NCBI RefSeq assembly: GCF_020520285.1
Contig: NZ_CP084742.1
Span: 2,604,001-2,668,000 of the forward strand
Direction of reading: 5' to 3'
From: Pseudomonas sp. L5B5
GTDB lineage: Bacteria > Pseudomonadota > Gammaproteobacteria > Pseudomonadales > Pseudomonadaceae
DNA length: 64,000 nt
Shown here: positions 46,260 through 53,787 of the stretch, in pieces
Numbering within the stretch: the stretch's first letter is position 1
How the letters are laid out: each line of letters opens with the position of its first letter
Notes under the pieces: model-generated
The model's input: the letters and a program-made list of their open reading frames with translations, nothing else
What the model was told of the DNA's origin: nothing
Database searches by the model: none
Position numbers and translations under genes: made by a program

Positions 46260-47261
46260 ATGAAAGCAGTGTCAGCAGAGGACCCGCGCACCGCATCGCG
46301 CTACGCCATGATCCGCCAGGTCTTGCGCGACGCTATCCTCCAGGGCACCGCCCTGCAGGGCCTGGTGCTGCTGGAAGCACCGCTGGCGGAACTGTTCGGC
46401 ACCAGCCGAGTGCCGGTGCGCAAGGCCCTCGACCTGCTGCATGGCGAAGGCCTGATCAGCCGTTTTGACGGCCGCGGCTACCTGATCAACCCCCAGGGCC
46501 GGGAGATCGAACCGCTGCGCCTGCCCCTGAGCCATGCCCACCTGGGGCTGGCCAGCGACGAAGAACTGGTGGACACCCGGCCCCTGGGGGAACGGATCTA
46601 CGAAGAACTGGGTAGCGCCCTCTCCACCTGCATCGCCTTCGGTCATTTTCGCCTCGACGAACAGGCCGCCGCCGAGCACTACGGCGTCAGCCGCGCGGTA
46701 GTCCGCGAGGCGCTGATGCGCCTGCGCGATCGCGGCCTGGTGGAAAAGGAGCCCTACTCCCAATGGCTGGCCGGGCCACTGACCGCCCGGGAAGTCACCG
46801 AGGACTACGAACTACGTGCCTGCCTGGAACCCGAGGCCCTGCGCCAGAGCGCCCCCGGCCTGGGTCGCGAACGGCTGGAACAGATGCTGGAACGGGTGAC
46901 CCTGGCGCAGCAGGCCGAGCACTGTGGCCTGGAGGCCCTGGAACGCCTGGAGGAAGACCTGCACCAGCACTGCCTGGGCGGCTTGCAGAACCGCAAGATG
47001 GCGGCGCTGATCCGCCAGGCCCAGAGCCCGATGATCATCAATCGGATCTTCTACCGCCTGCTGGGCATCGGCGCCGACCCGGCGATGCTCGCCGAGCACC
47101 GGCTGATTCTCGAACTGCTGCTGCACGGCGCCTACGACGCTGCGGCCCTGAACCTTCGAGAACACCTGCAGCGCGCCCGCCAGCGCATGCTGCAACGCCT
47201 CAAGGTGCTGTCGGTGCTCCCGGAACCGGAGCTGCCGGGTTTCCTCAGCAAAATCAGCTGA
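46260..47261 (+). CDS. GntR/FadR regulator with two winged helices
   Basis: A 333-aa regulator with two GntR DNA-binding domains: residues ~14-78 (PLAELFGTSRVPVRKALDLLHGEGLI) and ~115-180 (EQAAAEHYGVSRAVVREALMRLRDRGLV). These are followed by an FCD-type helical effector domain (~190-320). ATG 46260 has GAGGA 5 bp before it, and the upstream in-frame extension is weak. It faces the amide/imide operon and should control it through the TGTAC sites between them. Doubling of the HTH is uncommon in the family. Confidence 0.85.
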   Translation: MKAVSAEDPRTASRYAMIRQVLRDAILQGTALQGLVLLEAPLAELFGTSRVPVRKALDLLHGEGLISRFDGRGYLINPQGREIEPLRLPLSHAHLGLASDEELVDTRPLGERIYEELGSALSTCIAFGHFRLDEQAAAEHYGVSRAVVREALMRLRDRGLVEKEPYSQWLAGPLTAREVTEDYELRACLEPEALRQSAPGLGRERLEQMLERVTLAQQAEHCGLEALERLEEDLHQHCLGGLQNRKMAALIRQAQSPMIINRIFYRLLGIGADPAMLAEHRLILELLLHGAYDAAALNLREHLQRARQRMLQRLKVLSVLPEPELPGFLSKIS

Positions 47262-47265
47262 GCCC

Positions 47266-47404
47266 TGTAGCCGCTGCCGAGCCCGCGAGGCTGCGCAAAG
47301 GTCCGCAGGACCTTGCTTGGCGATCTACCGCCGGACCTTTCGCAGCCCCGGAACCTTGCGCCCCTTCGGGGCGTGCGCAGCTTCGCAAGCTCAGCAGCGG
47401 CTAC
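47266..47404. repeat. REPIN-like inverted REP doublet
   Basis: It begins TGTAGCCGCTGCCGAGCC and ends CTCAGCAGCGGCTAC, an inverted pair about 140 bp apart. AAGGTCC-GCA-GGACCTT and a central CCCCTTCGGGG hairpin lie between them. It occupies the gap between two convergent genes. Confidence 0.85.
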
Positions 47405-47407
47405 GGG

Positions 47408-47710
47408 TCACCGGTTCAGGCGAACCAGACTGAGGTCTGGAGCGGCATTGCGCCGCTGGCTCAGGTAGCGGGTGCAGCTGACCCGCAGGAAGGAGGCGAA
47501 ATTCACCACTTCGCCGCGGTAGTCCATGACTTCTTCATACAGTTTGGCAATCAGCTGGTTGGTGGTCATGCCGTCCACTTCGGCGATCTCGCTGAGGATG
47601 TCCCAGAACTGGTTTTCCAGGCGCAAGGTGGTGACCACGCCACAGATGCGCAGCGAGCGGGAACGGGATTCGTAGAGAATCGGGTCGGCTTTGACGTACA
47701 GCTCGCACAT
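47408..47710 (-). CDS. ribbon-helix-helix domain protein
   Basis: A 100-aa protein with a likely RHH_4 domain (VVTTLRLENQFWDILSEIAEVDGMTTNQLIAKLYEE at ~25-60). Such small proteins act as transcription repressors or as arylsulfotransferase-associated DUFs. The start at 47710 is 14 bp past the DJ-1 gene, so both form one transcript. Target unknown. The longer frame to 47953 is antisense noise. Confidence 0.85.
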   Translation of the reverse strand: MCELYVKADPILYESRSRSLRICGVVTTLRLENQFWDILSEIAEVDGMTTNQLIAKLYEEVMDYRGEVVNFASFLRVSCTRYLSQRRNAAPDLSLVRLNR

Positions 47711-47724
47711 GGCATGGCCCTCGC

Positions 47725-48306
47725 CTATAGGGTGATCTTGGTGCCCAGCAGGCCCAGGAAACCGGCCAGCCAGCTGGGGTGCGCCGGCCAGGCCGGGGCG
47801 GTGGCCAGGTTGCCTTGGACGTGGCCTTGGGTCACCGGGATATCGATATAGGTGCCTCCCGCCAACCGCACTTCCGGGGCGCAGGCCGGGTAGGCGCTGC
47901 ATTCGCGGCCTTCGAGGATGCCCGCCGCCGCCAGCAGTTGCGCGCCGTGGCACACCGCGGCAATCGGCTTGCCGGCCTGGTCGAATTGCTTGACCAGTTG
48001 CAGCACTTTTTCGTTCAGGCGCAGGTATTCCGGAGCACGGCCACCGGGGATCAGCAGGGCGTCGTAATCGCTGGACTTCACCTGGGCAAAATCGAAGTTC
48101 AGGGCAAACAGATGGCCCGGCTTTTCGCTATAGGTCTGGTCGCCCTCGAAGTCGTGGATCGCCGTACGCACGGTCTGCCCGGCGCTCTTGTCGGGGCACA
48201 CCGCATGCACGTGGTGACCGACCATCAGCAGGGCCTGGAACGGCACCATCACTTCGTAGTCTTCGACGTAGTCGCCAACCAGCATCAGGATCTTTTTCGC
48301 GGCCAT
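47725..48306 (-). CDS. DJ-1/PfpI family protein
   Basis: A 193-aa protein of the class-I glutamine amidotransferase-like/PfpI group with the nucleophile elbow [10 protein letters not shown]. Glu (EDYEV) and His near it complete the usual site. Relatives act as glyoxalases, deglycases or proteases, and which applies is not visible. ATG 48306 has GGAGTCC upstream. First of a two-gene unit with the RHH gene. Confidence 0.9.
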   Translation of the reverse strand: MAAKKILMLVGDYVEDYEVMVPFQALLMVGHHVHAVCPDKSAGQTVRTAIHDFEGDQTYSEKPGHLFALNFDFAQVKSSDYDALLIPGGRAPEYLRLNEKVLQLVKQFDQAGKPIAAVCHGAQLLAAAGILEGRECSAYPACAPEVRLAGGTYIDIPVTQGHVQGNLATAPAWPAHPSWLAGFLGLLGTKITL

Positions 48307-48393
48307 GGAGTGGACTCCTTTCAGGGAAAGACGTAGGCAGAAGGAGTGTTCAAGGTAGTCCCAATCCGCCGACCCGGGTAATAACGGGGTACT

Positions 48394-48480
48394 ACAGCGG
48401 CAAGCTGCAGGCGGCAAGCGGCAAGCGGATGCCCTGATTCTTGCAGCTTGTGGCTAGTGGCTTGCCGCTTGCCTCTGCTG
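48394..48480. repeat. inverted repeat of GCAAGC words
   Basis: Exact 14-bp arms GGCAAGCGGCAAGC (48413-48426) and GCTTGCCGCTTGCC (48460-48473) enclose a loop that itself contains CTTGCAGCTTG. Tandem 'caagc' repeats of this kind are widespread in Pseudomonas intergenic DNA. It is the main content of the 281-bp gap 48307-48587. Confidence 0.7.
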
Positions 48481-48587
48481 TTCTCCAACTGTACGGACAA
48501 CTCTGCACCCAGCTGTAGCAGCGGGGTCACGCGGCTTTATGGCTAGATGCAGGCACCTGTGTCCCTGTGCGAATTCTGGTAGCCATC

Positions 48588-49502
48588 ATGTCCTCACGCG
48601 AAAACACCGGCATGGCCCTCGGCCTGCTGGGTGTCATCATTTTCAGCCTGACCTTGCCCTTCACCCGGATCGTGGTGGAGCAACTGCACCCGTTGCTCAA
48701 CGGCCTGGGACGGGCGCTGTTCGCGGCCATCCCGGCAGCCTTGCTGCTGCTCTGGCGCCGGGAGAAATGGCCAACCTGGAAACAGGTCAAGGGCCTGAGC
48801 GTGGTGATTCTCGGGGTGATCCTGGGCTTTCCGGTGCTGTCGGCCTGGGCCATGCAGACCCTGCCCGCGTCCCATGGCGCCCTGGTCAATGGCCTGCAGC
48901 CGCTGTGCGTGGCGCTGTATGCGGCGTGGCTGTCCCACGAGCGGCCGTCGAAGGCCTTCTGGGGCTGCGCGGCCCTGGGCAGTGCACTGGTGCTGGGTTA
49001 TGCGTTGCTCAGCGGCGCGGGCAGCATCCAGGCCGGTGATTTGCTGATGCTCGGGGCGATTGCCGTAGGAGGCCTGGGTTATGCCGAAGGGGGCCGGCTG
49101 GCGCGGGAAATGGGCGGCTGGCAGGTGATCTGCTGGGCACTGGTGCTGTCCACGCCGCTGCTGATCGGCCCGGTGTGGTACCTGGCGGCGCAGCATCAGG
49201 GGGCGATTTCCATGAGGACCTGGTGGGCCTTCGGCTACGTTGCGCTGTTTTCCCAGTTCCTGGGATTTTTTGCCTGGTATGCCGGGCTGGCCATGGGCGG
49301 AATTGCCCGGGTGAGCCAGATCCAGCTGTTGCAGATCTTCTTCACCATCGCCTTTTCCGCCCTGTTCTTCGGTGAGCAGGTGCAGCCCATTACCTGGGTG
49401 TTCGCGGTGGGCGTGATCCTCACCGTGGTCCTGGGGCGCAACACCGCGGTGCGCCCCGCTGCACCGCTCCCCACTCCGCCGGCCAGCCCTCAGCCGAGGT
49501 AA
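48588..49502 (+). CDS. EamA (DMT) family transporter
   Basis: A 304-aa membrane protein with about ten spans in two EamA repeats (first ~8-135, second ~150-290, ending TWVFAVGVILTVVLG). Drug/metabolite transporters of this type export amino acids or small metabolites. Start ATG 48588 chosen over the in-frame 48567 because the hydrophobic segments then begin at the usual distance. Its last 13 bp overlap the end of the methyltransferase gene on the other strand. Confidence 0.88.
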   Translation: MSSRENTGMALGLLGVIIFSLTLPFTRIVVEQLHPLLNGLGRALFAAIPAALLLLWRREKWPTWKQVKGLSVVILGVILGFPVLSAWAMQTLPASHGALVNGLQPLCVALYAAWLSHERPSKAFWGCAALGSALVLGYALLSGAGSIQAGDLLMLGAIAVGGLGYAEGGRLAREMGGWQVICWALVLSTPLLIGPVWYLAAQHQGAISMRTWWAFGYVALFSQFLGFFAWYAGLAMGGIARVSQIQLLQIFFTIAFSALFFGEQVQPITWVFAVGVILTVVLGRNTAVRPAAPLPTPPASPQPR

Positions 49503-50707
49503 CCGTCGGCCTTGAGCAGGGTTTCCAGGCAGTGCTCGCTGATCTGGTAGAAGGCCTTGAGCTCTTCGATCCTGGCCAGCAGTTGGCTGGGGTCCACCGG
49601 ATCGGCGCGCTTGACCGCCAGAATCATCTTGTTCTTGTTGGTGTGCTCCAGGGAAATGAACTCGAAGACCTTGGTTTCATAACCGCAGGCTTCCAGGAAC
49701 AGCGCCCGCAGGCTGTCGGTGACCATTTCCGCCTGCTGCCCCAGGTGCAAGCCGTATTGCAGCATCGGCTTGAGCAGCAGCGGGCTCTGGATCTGCTGGC
49801 GGATCTGCTTGTGGCAGCACGGCGAGCACATGATGATCGCCGCGCCGGAGCGGATGCCGGTGTGGATCGCGTAGTCGGTGGCGATGTCGCAGGCATGCAG
49901 GGCGATCATCACTTCCAGCTGGCTGGGGGCCACGCTACGCACGTCACCGCACTTGAACACCAGGCCCGGGTGCGCAAGGCGCTGCGCGGCGGCGTTGCAC
50001 AGGGTCACCATGTCTTCGCGCAATTCGACGCCGGTGACGTCGCCCTCGACCTTGAGGGTGTTGCGCAGGTAGTCGTGGATGGCGAAGGTCAGGTAGCCCT
50101 TGCCGGAGCCGAAATCCGCCACCCGCACCGGCTGTTCCAGGCTAATTGGCGAACTGCCCAGGGCGTGGCTGAAGACCTCGATGAACTTGTTGATCTGCTT
50201 CCACTTGCGCGACATCGCCGGAATCAGCTCATGCTGCTTGTTGGTCACCCCCAGGTCGGCGAGGAACGGCCGGCTGAGGTCGAGGAAGCGATTCTTCTCC
50301 CGGTTGTGCTCGGCGGACGGTACATCGCGCTGGGTTGGCGGCTTGCCCTTGAACAGCGAGCTCTTGCCCTTCTTGCTGTATTCCAGCTGCACCTCATCGG
50401 TCAGGGTCAGCAGGTGGGCGTTCTTGAACGACGCAGGCAGCAGCTCGGCGATAGCGGCAATGCCTTCGTCCAGGGAGAAGTTCTTGATGATGTCGCGAGT
50501 CTTGTAGCGGTAGACGAAGGACAGGCACGGCTGCTCCTTGACCGTCAGCTGCTTGATGATCAGCCGTTGCAGGTCCGCCTCGGCCCCCACGTGCTTGGCC
50601 AGCACCAGCTTGATGAAGGCGTTTTGCACCAGGCTGGTCTCCAGCCATTGCAGGAACTGGGCATGGTGATCCGGCGCGGGCCGGGCGGAAGGGGCAGTAA
50701 CGGACAT
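49490..50707 (-). CDS. SAM-dependent methyltransferase (Methyltransf_32-type)
   Basis: A 405-aa class I methyltransferase. The SAM loop ADFGSGKGYLTFAIHDYL is at ~190-210, then VTGVELRE, FKCGDV and LHACDIATDYA. The CSPCCHK motif further on is characteristic of this group of tRNA/rRNA- or protein-directed enzymes and could hold zinc. The N-terminal ~130 residues look like a substrate-recruiting domain. Target unknown. Tail-to-tail overlap with the EamA gene. Confidence 0.85.
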   Translation of the reverse strand: MSVTAPSARPAPDHHAQFLQWLETSLVQNAFIKLVLAKHVGAEADLQRLIIKQLTVKEQPCLSFVYRYKTRDIIKNFSLDEGIAAIAELLPASFKNAHLLTLTDEVQLEYSKKGKSSLFKGKPPTQRDVPSAEHNREKNRFLDLSRPFLADLGVTNKQHELIPAMSRKWKQINKFIEVFSHALGSSPISLEQPVRVADFGSGKGYLTFAIHDYLRNTLKVEGDVTGVELREDMVTLCNAAAQRLAHPGLVFKCGDVRSVAPSQLEVMIALHACDIATDYAIHTGIRSGAAIIMCSPCCHKQIRQQIQSPLLLKPMLQYGLHLGQQAEMVTDSLRALFLEACGYETKVFEFISLEHTNKNKMILAVKRADPVDPSQLLARIEELKAFYQISEHCLETLLKADGYLG

Positions 50708-50822
50708 GGGGGCAGGTGCCTCGGGCGGTGCGGGGTGCGAATCGGGAAATGGCAGGTATTTTAGGGGGGATGGCCCGTCGGGGCACGGAGTTATTGACCC
50801 GACGGCGCAGATTCTTCAGCAG

Positions 50823-50842
50823 GAGGCGCCAGGGGGCGCCTC
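50823..50842 (-). terminator. hairpin after the TPM operon
   Basis: GAGGCGCC-AGGG-GGCGCCTC is a perfect 8-bp stem with a 4-nt loop 7 bp past the last TPM stop. A second arm pair (CCGTCGGG / CCCGACGG, 50775-50805) follows. No long T-run. Confidence 0.5.
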
Positions 50843-50849
50843 TCGGGAT

Positions 50850-51467
50850 TCAGTTGAGCACCACCAGGCGATTGGGCAACTCGTTGCGCGACTGGGTCAG
50901 GGGCACGTGCTCCTTGAGCAGTTCGCCGCTGGCCTCGATGCAATCGAGAAAGCCCTGCAGCGTCTGGCCTTGTCTCACCTGCCGGGTGAAGGCGCGGACT
51001 ATCACGTCCCAGCGCTGGTCGTCCAGGCGCCGGGAAATGCCTTCGTCCACCAGGATCTCCACGTAGCGCTCGGCCTCGCTGACGAAGATCAGCACCCCGG
51101 TACCGCCCACGGTGTGGTGCAGGTTCTGCTCGAGGAACTGCCGTCGGGCGAGGTTCGAGGCCCGCCAGTGGCGTACCGAACGCGGGATCAGCCGGGTGGT
51201 GATCCACGGCAGGCGAAACACCAGGCACAGCACGATGAAGGTCGCCCACTGCGCCAGCAGCAACAGGTGCATGTTCAGCCAGCCGGTGATGTAGTGCACC
51301 AGGCCCGGCACCACCAGTGCCAGCAAGCTGGCCCAGAGCAGCGGGATATAGGCGTAGTCGTCAGCCCGGGCGGCCAGCACCGTCACCAGCTCGGCATCGG
51401 TCTGCTGTTCCACCCGGGCAATGGCTTCGGCCACTTGCCGTTGTTCATATTCATTCAGTAATGCCAT
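50850..51467 (-). CDS. TPM-domain membrane protein
   Basis: A 205-aa protein: two adjacent spans (~42-85, LLALVVPGLVHYITGWL...LLLLAQWATFIVLCLVF) and a C-terminal TPM phosphatase-like fold (TGVLIFVSEAERYVEILVDEGISRRL). TPM proteins accompany LemA and are linked to membrane or photosystem/envelope maintenance; the Pseudomonas function is unknown. Last gene of the LemA operon. Confidence 0.88.
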   Translation of the reverse strand: MALLNEYEQRQVAEAIARVEQQTDAELVTVLAARADDYAYIPLLWASLLALVVPGLVHYITGWLNMHLLLLAQWATFIVLCLVFRLPWITTRLIPRSVRHWRASNLARRQFLEQNLHHTVGGTGVLIFVSEAERYVEILVDEGISRRLDDQRWDVIVRAFTRQVRQGQTLQGFLDCIEASGELLKEHVPLTQSRNELPNRLVVLN

Positions 51468-51497
51468 GTCGTTGGATATCCGCTTTTTTATTTTGAG

Positions 51498-52256
51498 TTA
51501 CCAGCCACCGGACGAACCACCGCCGCCGAAGCTGCCACCGCCACCGCTGAAACCACCGCCGCCCCCGGACCCGCCACCAAAACCGCCGCCCCCGAAGCCA
51601 CCGCCACCGCCGCCGCGCCCGCTGGTGGTCGTGATGAAACCGAGGGCCTGCGCCACCATGACTCCCAGGATGAACAGCAGCACCAGGAAGATGAACAGCA
51701 ACGGGTGGCGCTGGACAAAGTCATCCCGGTCACTGCCTTGACCCGTGTCATAGGCGGTGGCCGGTTCATCCAGAGGCGTCCCGCCCAGCACCAGGAGCAT
51801 GGCCGCGACACCGTCGCCGATCCCCTTGCTGAACTGCCCGTTCTTGAACGCCGGGGCGATCACCTGGTTGATGATCACCGAGGCCTGGGCGTCGGTCAGG
51901 CGATCTTCCAGGCCATAACCCACTTCGATGCGCAGCTTGCGCTCATCCCGGGCGATGATCAGCAGCGCCCCGTTGTTCTTGTCCTTCTGGCCGATGCCCC
52001 AGTGGCGCCCGAGCTGATAGCCGAAGTCCTCGATGCTGGTCCCTTGCAGGTCCGTGAGGGTCACCACCACCAGCTGTTCGCCGGTGGCCTTCTCGTGGGC
52101 CGCCAGTTGCTGGGTCAACTGGGCGCGCACGGTCGGCTCGATCAGTTGTGCATCATCCACCACCCGCCCGCTCAGGGCCGGGAACTTCAGTTCGGCCTGG
52201 GCCGAAACCGCGAAGACCCAGAGCAACAGCACCAGGCCGATTTTATAGAGTCGCAT
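51498..52256 (-). CDS. TPM-domain protein with Gly-rich C-terminus
   Basis: A 252-aa exported protein. Signal peptide (~1-21, ending AQA-EL), then a TPM domain (~27-145, GRVVDDAQLIEPTVRAQL..., GYGLEDRLTDAQASVIIN), one span (~175-200, LLFIFLVLLFILGVMVAQ), and a Gly/Ser/Phe tail ending GGGSSGGW. ATG 52256 is preferred to GTG 52262: it overlaps the stop of the restored upstream frame as TGATG. Second TPM protein of the operon, with membrane-anchored TPM domain facing the periplasm. Confidence 0.88.
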   Translation of the reverse strand: MRLYKIGLVLLLWVFAVSAQAELKFPALSGRVVDDAQLIEPTVRAQLTQQLAAHEKATGEQLVVVTLTDLQGTSIEDFGYQLGRHWGIGQKDKNNGALLIIARDERKLRIEVGYGLEDRLTDAQASVIINQVIAPAFKNGQFSKGIGDGVAAMLLVLGGTPLDEPATAYDTGQGSDRDDFVQRHPLLFIFLVLLFILGVMVAQALGFITTTSGRGGGGGGFGGGGFGGGSGGGGGFSGGGGSFGGGGSSGGW

Positions 52257-52789
52257 CAGCACCTCGTCCTTAATGATTGTCCGCTTGTGCTACCAACTGC
52301 CGGAGGCCCGCCAACGCCAAAACTGCCACCGCCCCCCCCGTGAAGCTGCCCGAATCGGAACTTGAGCTGGAACTCGAACTGCCGGAGTCGAACCAGTCGA
52401 ATGAGCTGCTGGACCCCGAATCGCGCTCGGCCCTGGGTTCGCGTGTGGATGGATCATCGTTGGCACGGCTTGGCTCAACCTCGCTGCTGCGCCACGAAAC
52501 CAGGATCGCGCCCGGGGGCAAAACGGCGAACACCAGGAAGAACAACACCTTGAACCACCACATCCATTCGATTGCCTGGTACCAGCTTTTCTCTTCCGAG
52601 CGATACACCAGCATCCGCCGCTCGTTGGACGCCAGTATGCTCACTATGGAGGTGGTCCCGGCAATGATCCCGGACGAGTACAGGTCGTCCTTGAAATACG
52701 GAAGGATCGACCTCTCGATATTGTTGCGCCAGGACGGCGCCGCTCACCAGCCATAGCCACGGCAGCGCGCATTGCAGTGCGCTGCCCAT
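52256..52789 (-). pseudogene. membrane protein gene with two compensating frameshifts
   Basis: A Shine-Dalgarno (GAGGAA) and ATG at 52789 open a frame (MGSALQCALPWLWLVSG...) that fails at 52475. The sensible continuation (WRNNIERSILPYFKDDLYS..., two spans, SSSDSGSFTGG) lies in the +1 frame, then shifts back at a run of eight C (52332-52339) to GGGGSFGVGGPPAVG and a TGA that overlaps the next ATG (52256). First and last frames agree, so one extra base near 52732 and one missing in the C-run would account for everything. Either sequencing error, a decayed gene, or a phase-variable C-tract. A start at GTG 52644 is the alternative. Confidence 0.65.
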
Positions 52790-52795
52790 GGTTCC

Positions 52796-53404
52796 TCAGA
52801 ACTTGACTTGCGGGGCTTTGTCAGCGTCGGGGCTGGTGGCCTCGAACGACTCGCGCACCGGCAAATCGCTGTACATCAGGCTGTGCCACAGGCGACCGGG
52901 AAAGGTGCGGATCTCGGTGTTGTACTTCTGCACCGCGAGGATGAAGTCACGACGGGCCACGGCAATGCGGTTCTCGGTGCCTTCAAGCTGGGATTGCAGG
53001 GCCAGGAAGTTCTGGTTGGCCTTGAGGTCCGGATAGCGCTCGGACACCACCATCAGGCGGCTGAGGGCACCACTGAGCTGGTCCTGGGCCTGCTGGAACT
53101 GCTTGAGTTTTTCAGGATTGTCCAGCGTGCTGGCGTCCACCTGGATCGAGGTGGCCTTGGCCCGTGCCTCGATCACCGCGGTCAGGGTCTCCTGCTCGTG
53201 CTTGGCGTAGCCCTTGACGGTCTCAACCAGGTTGGGGATCAGGTCGGCACGCCGCTGATACTGGTTCTGCACCTGGCCCCAGTCGGCCTTGACCTGCTCG
53301 TCCAGGGTGGGAATGTTGTTGATGCCACAGCCGCTGAGCAGGCTGGTGAGCAGCAACAGGGCCGCGACGGGCCAGCTCGAGCGCAGGCTTTGGGTGATGT
53401 TCAT
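52796..53404 (-). CDS. lemA: LemA family lipoprotein
   Basis: A 202-aa protein with a lipobox (LTSLLSGCGIN, Cys25). It has the LemA-family helical rod: QYQRRADLIPNLVETVKGYAKHEQETL (~45-70), a coil of Q/A-rich helices, NRIAVARRDFILAVQKYNTEIR and FPGRLW. First gene of the operon. It sits 6 bp before the frameshifted gene and is followed by the TPM proteins, the usual LemA-TPM linkage. ATG 53404 is chosen because it puts the lipobox at the right distance. Confidence 0.92.
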   Translation of the reverse strand: MNITQSLRSSWPVAALLLLTSLLSGCGINNIPTLDEQVKADWGQVQNQYQRRADLIPNLVETVKGYAKHEQETLTAVIEARAKATSIQVDASTLDNPEKLKQFQQAQDQLSGALSRLMVVSERYPDLKANQNFLALQSQLEGTENRIAVARRDFILAVQKYNTEIRTFPGRLWHSLMYSDLPVRESFEATSPDADKAPQVKF

Positions 53405-53548
53405 GGGTGGGGCTCCTTGCACAACCTGGTTGAAGAGAATCTTTTGCCCGTTCTTGCAGCGCTGGCAGGGCAAAATCTACCGGCGCTACTGGAATGCATC
53501 GGGCTGATGGGCTAAAAGATGCCCAGCGCGAAAAAGAGTTCAGAAATA

Positions 53549-53685
53549 AGGCGGTGTGAAAACGTCGCGAGTGAAGGCAAGACAAGGCAAAAACAGGAGA
53601 GGAAGCGGAGTGTAGGAGCCTACATGAGCATTCCGAGCCTGTTTTTAACGCCGTATTGTCGAACGCAGCAGTTTTCACACGGCCT
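53549..53685. mobile_element. MITE-like 137-bp palindromic element
   Basis: The 15-bp ends AGGCGGTGTGAAAAC and GTTTTCACACGGCCT are inverted with one mismatch. The interior is also near-palindromic (AAAAACAGG ... CCTGTTTTT, GGAAGCGGAG / GAGCATTCC, TGTAGG-AG-CCTACA). It has no coding capacity. I recall similar sequences repeated in pseudomonad genomes. It lies in the 383-bp gap between lemA and bglX (53405-53787). No target-site duplication is clear. Confidence 0.6.
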
Positions 53686-53787
53686 GAAGTGTGCGGGAAT
53701 TATCTGAACAACAATAGTCGCTCCCTAAATTTTGGCTGCTCGACGCGTCACTCATGCGTCGGTCCTGAGCCCTTGAGAACAATATTC

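Noticed and set aside
47408..47953. The 181-residue version of the RHH protein
   Set aside because: The extra N-terminal part is antisense-like noise over the DJ-1 gene. The coherent protein begins at MCELYVKADP (47710).
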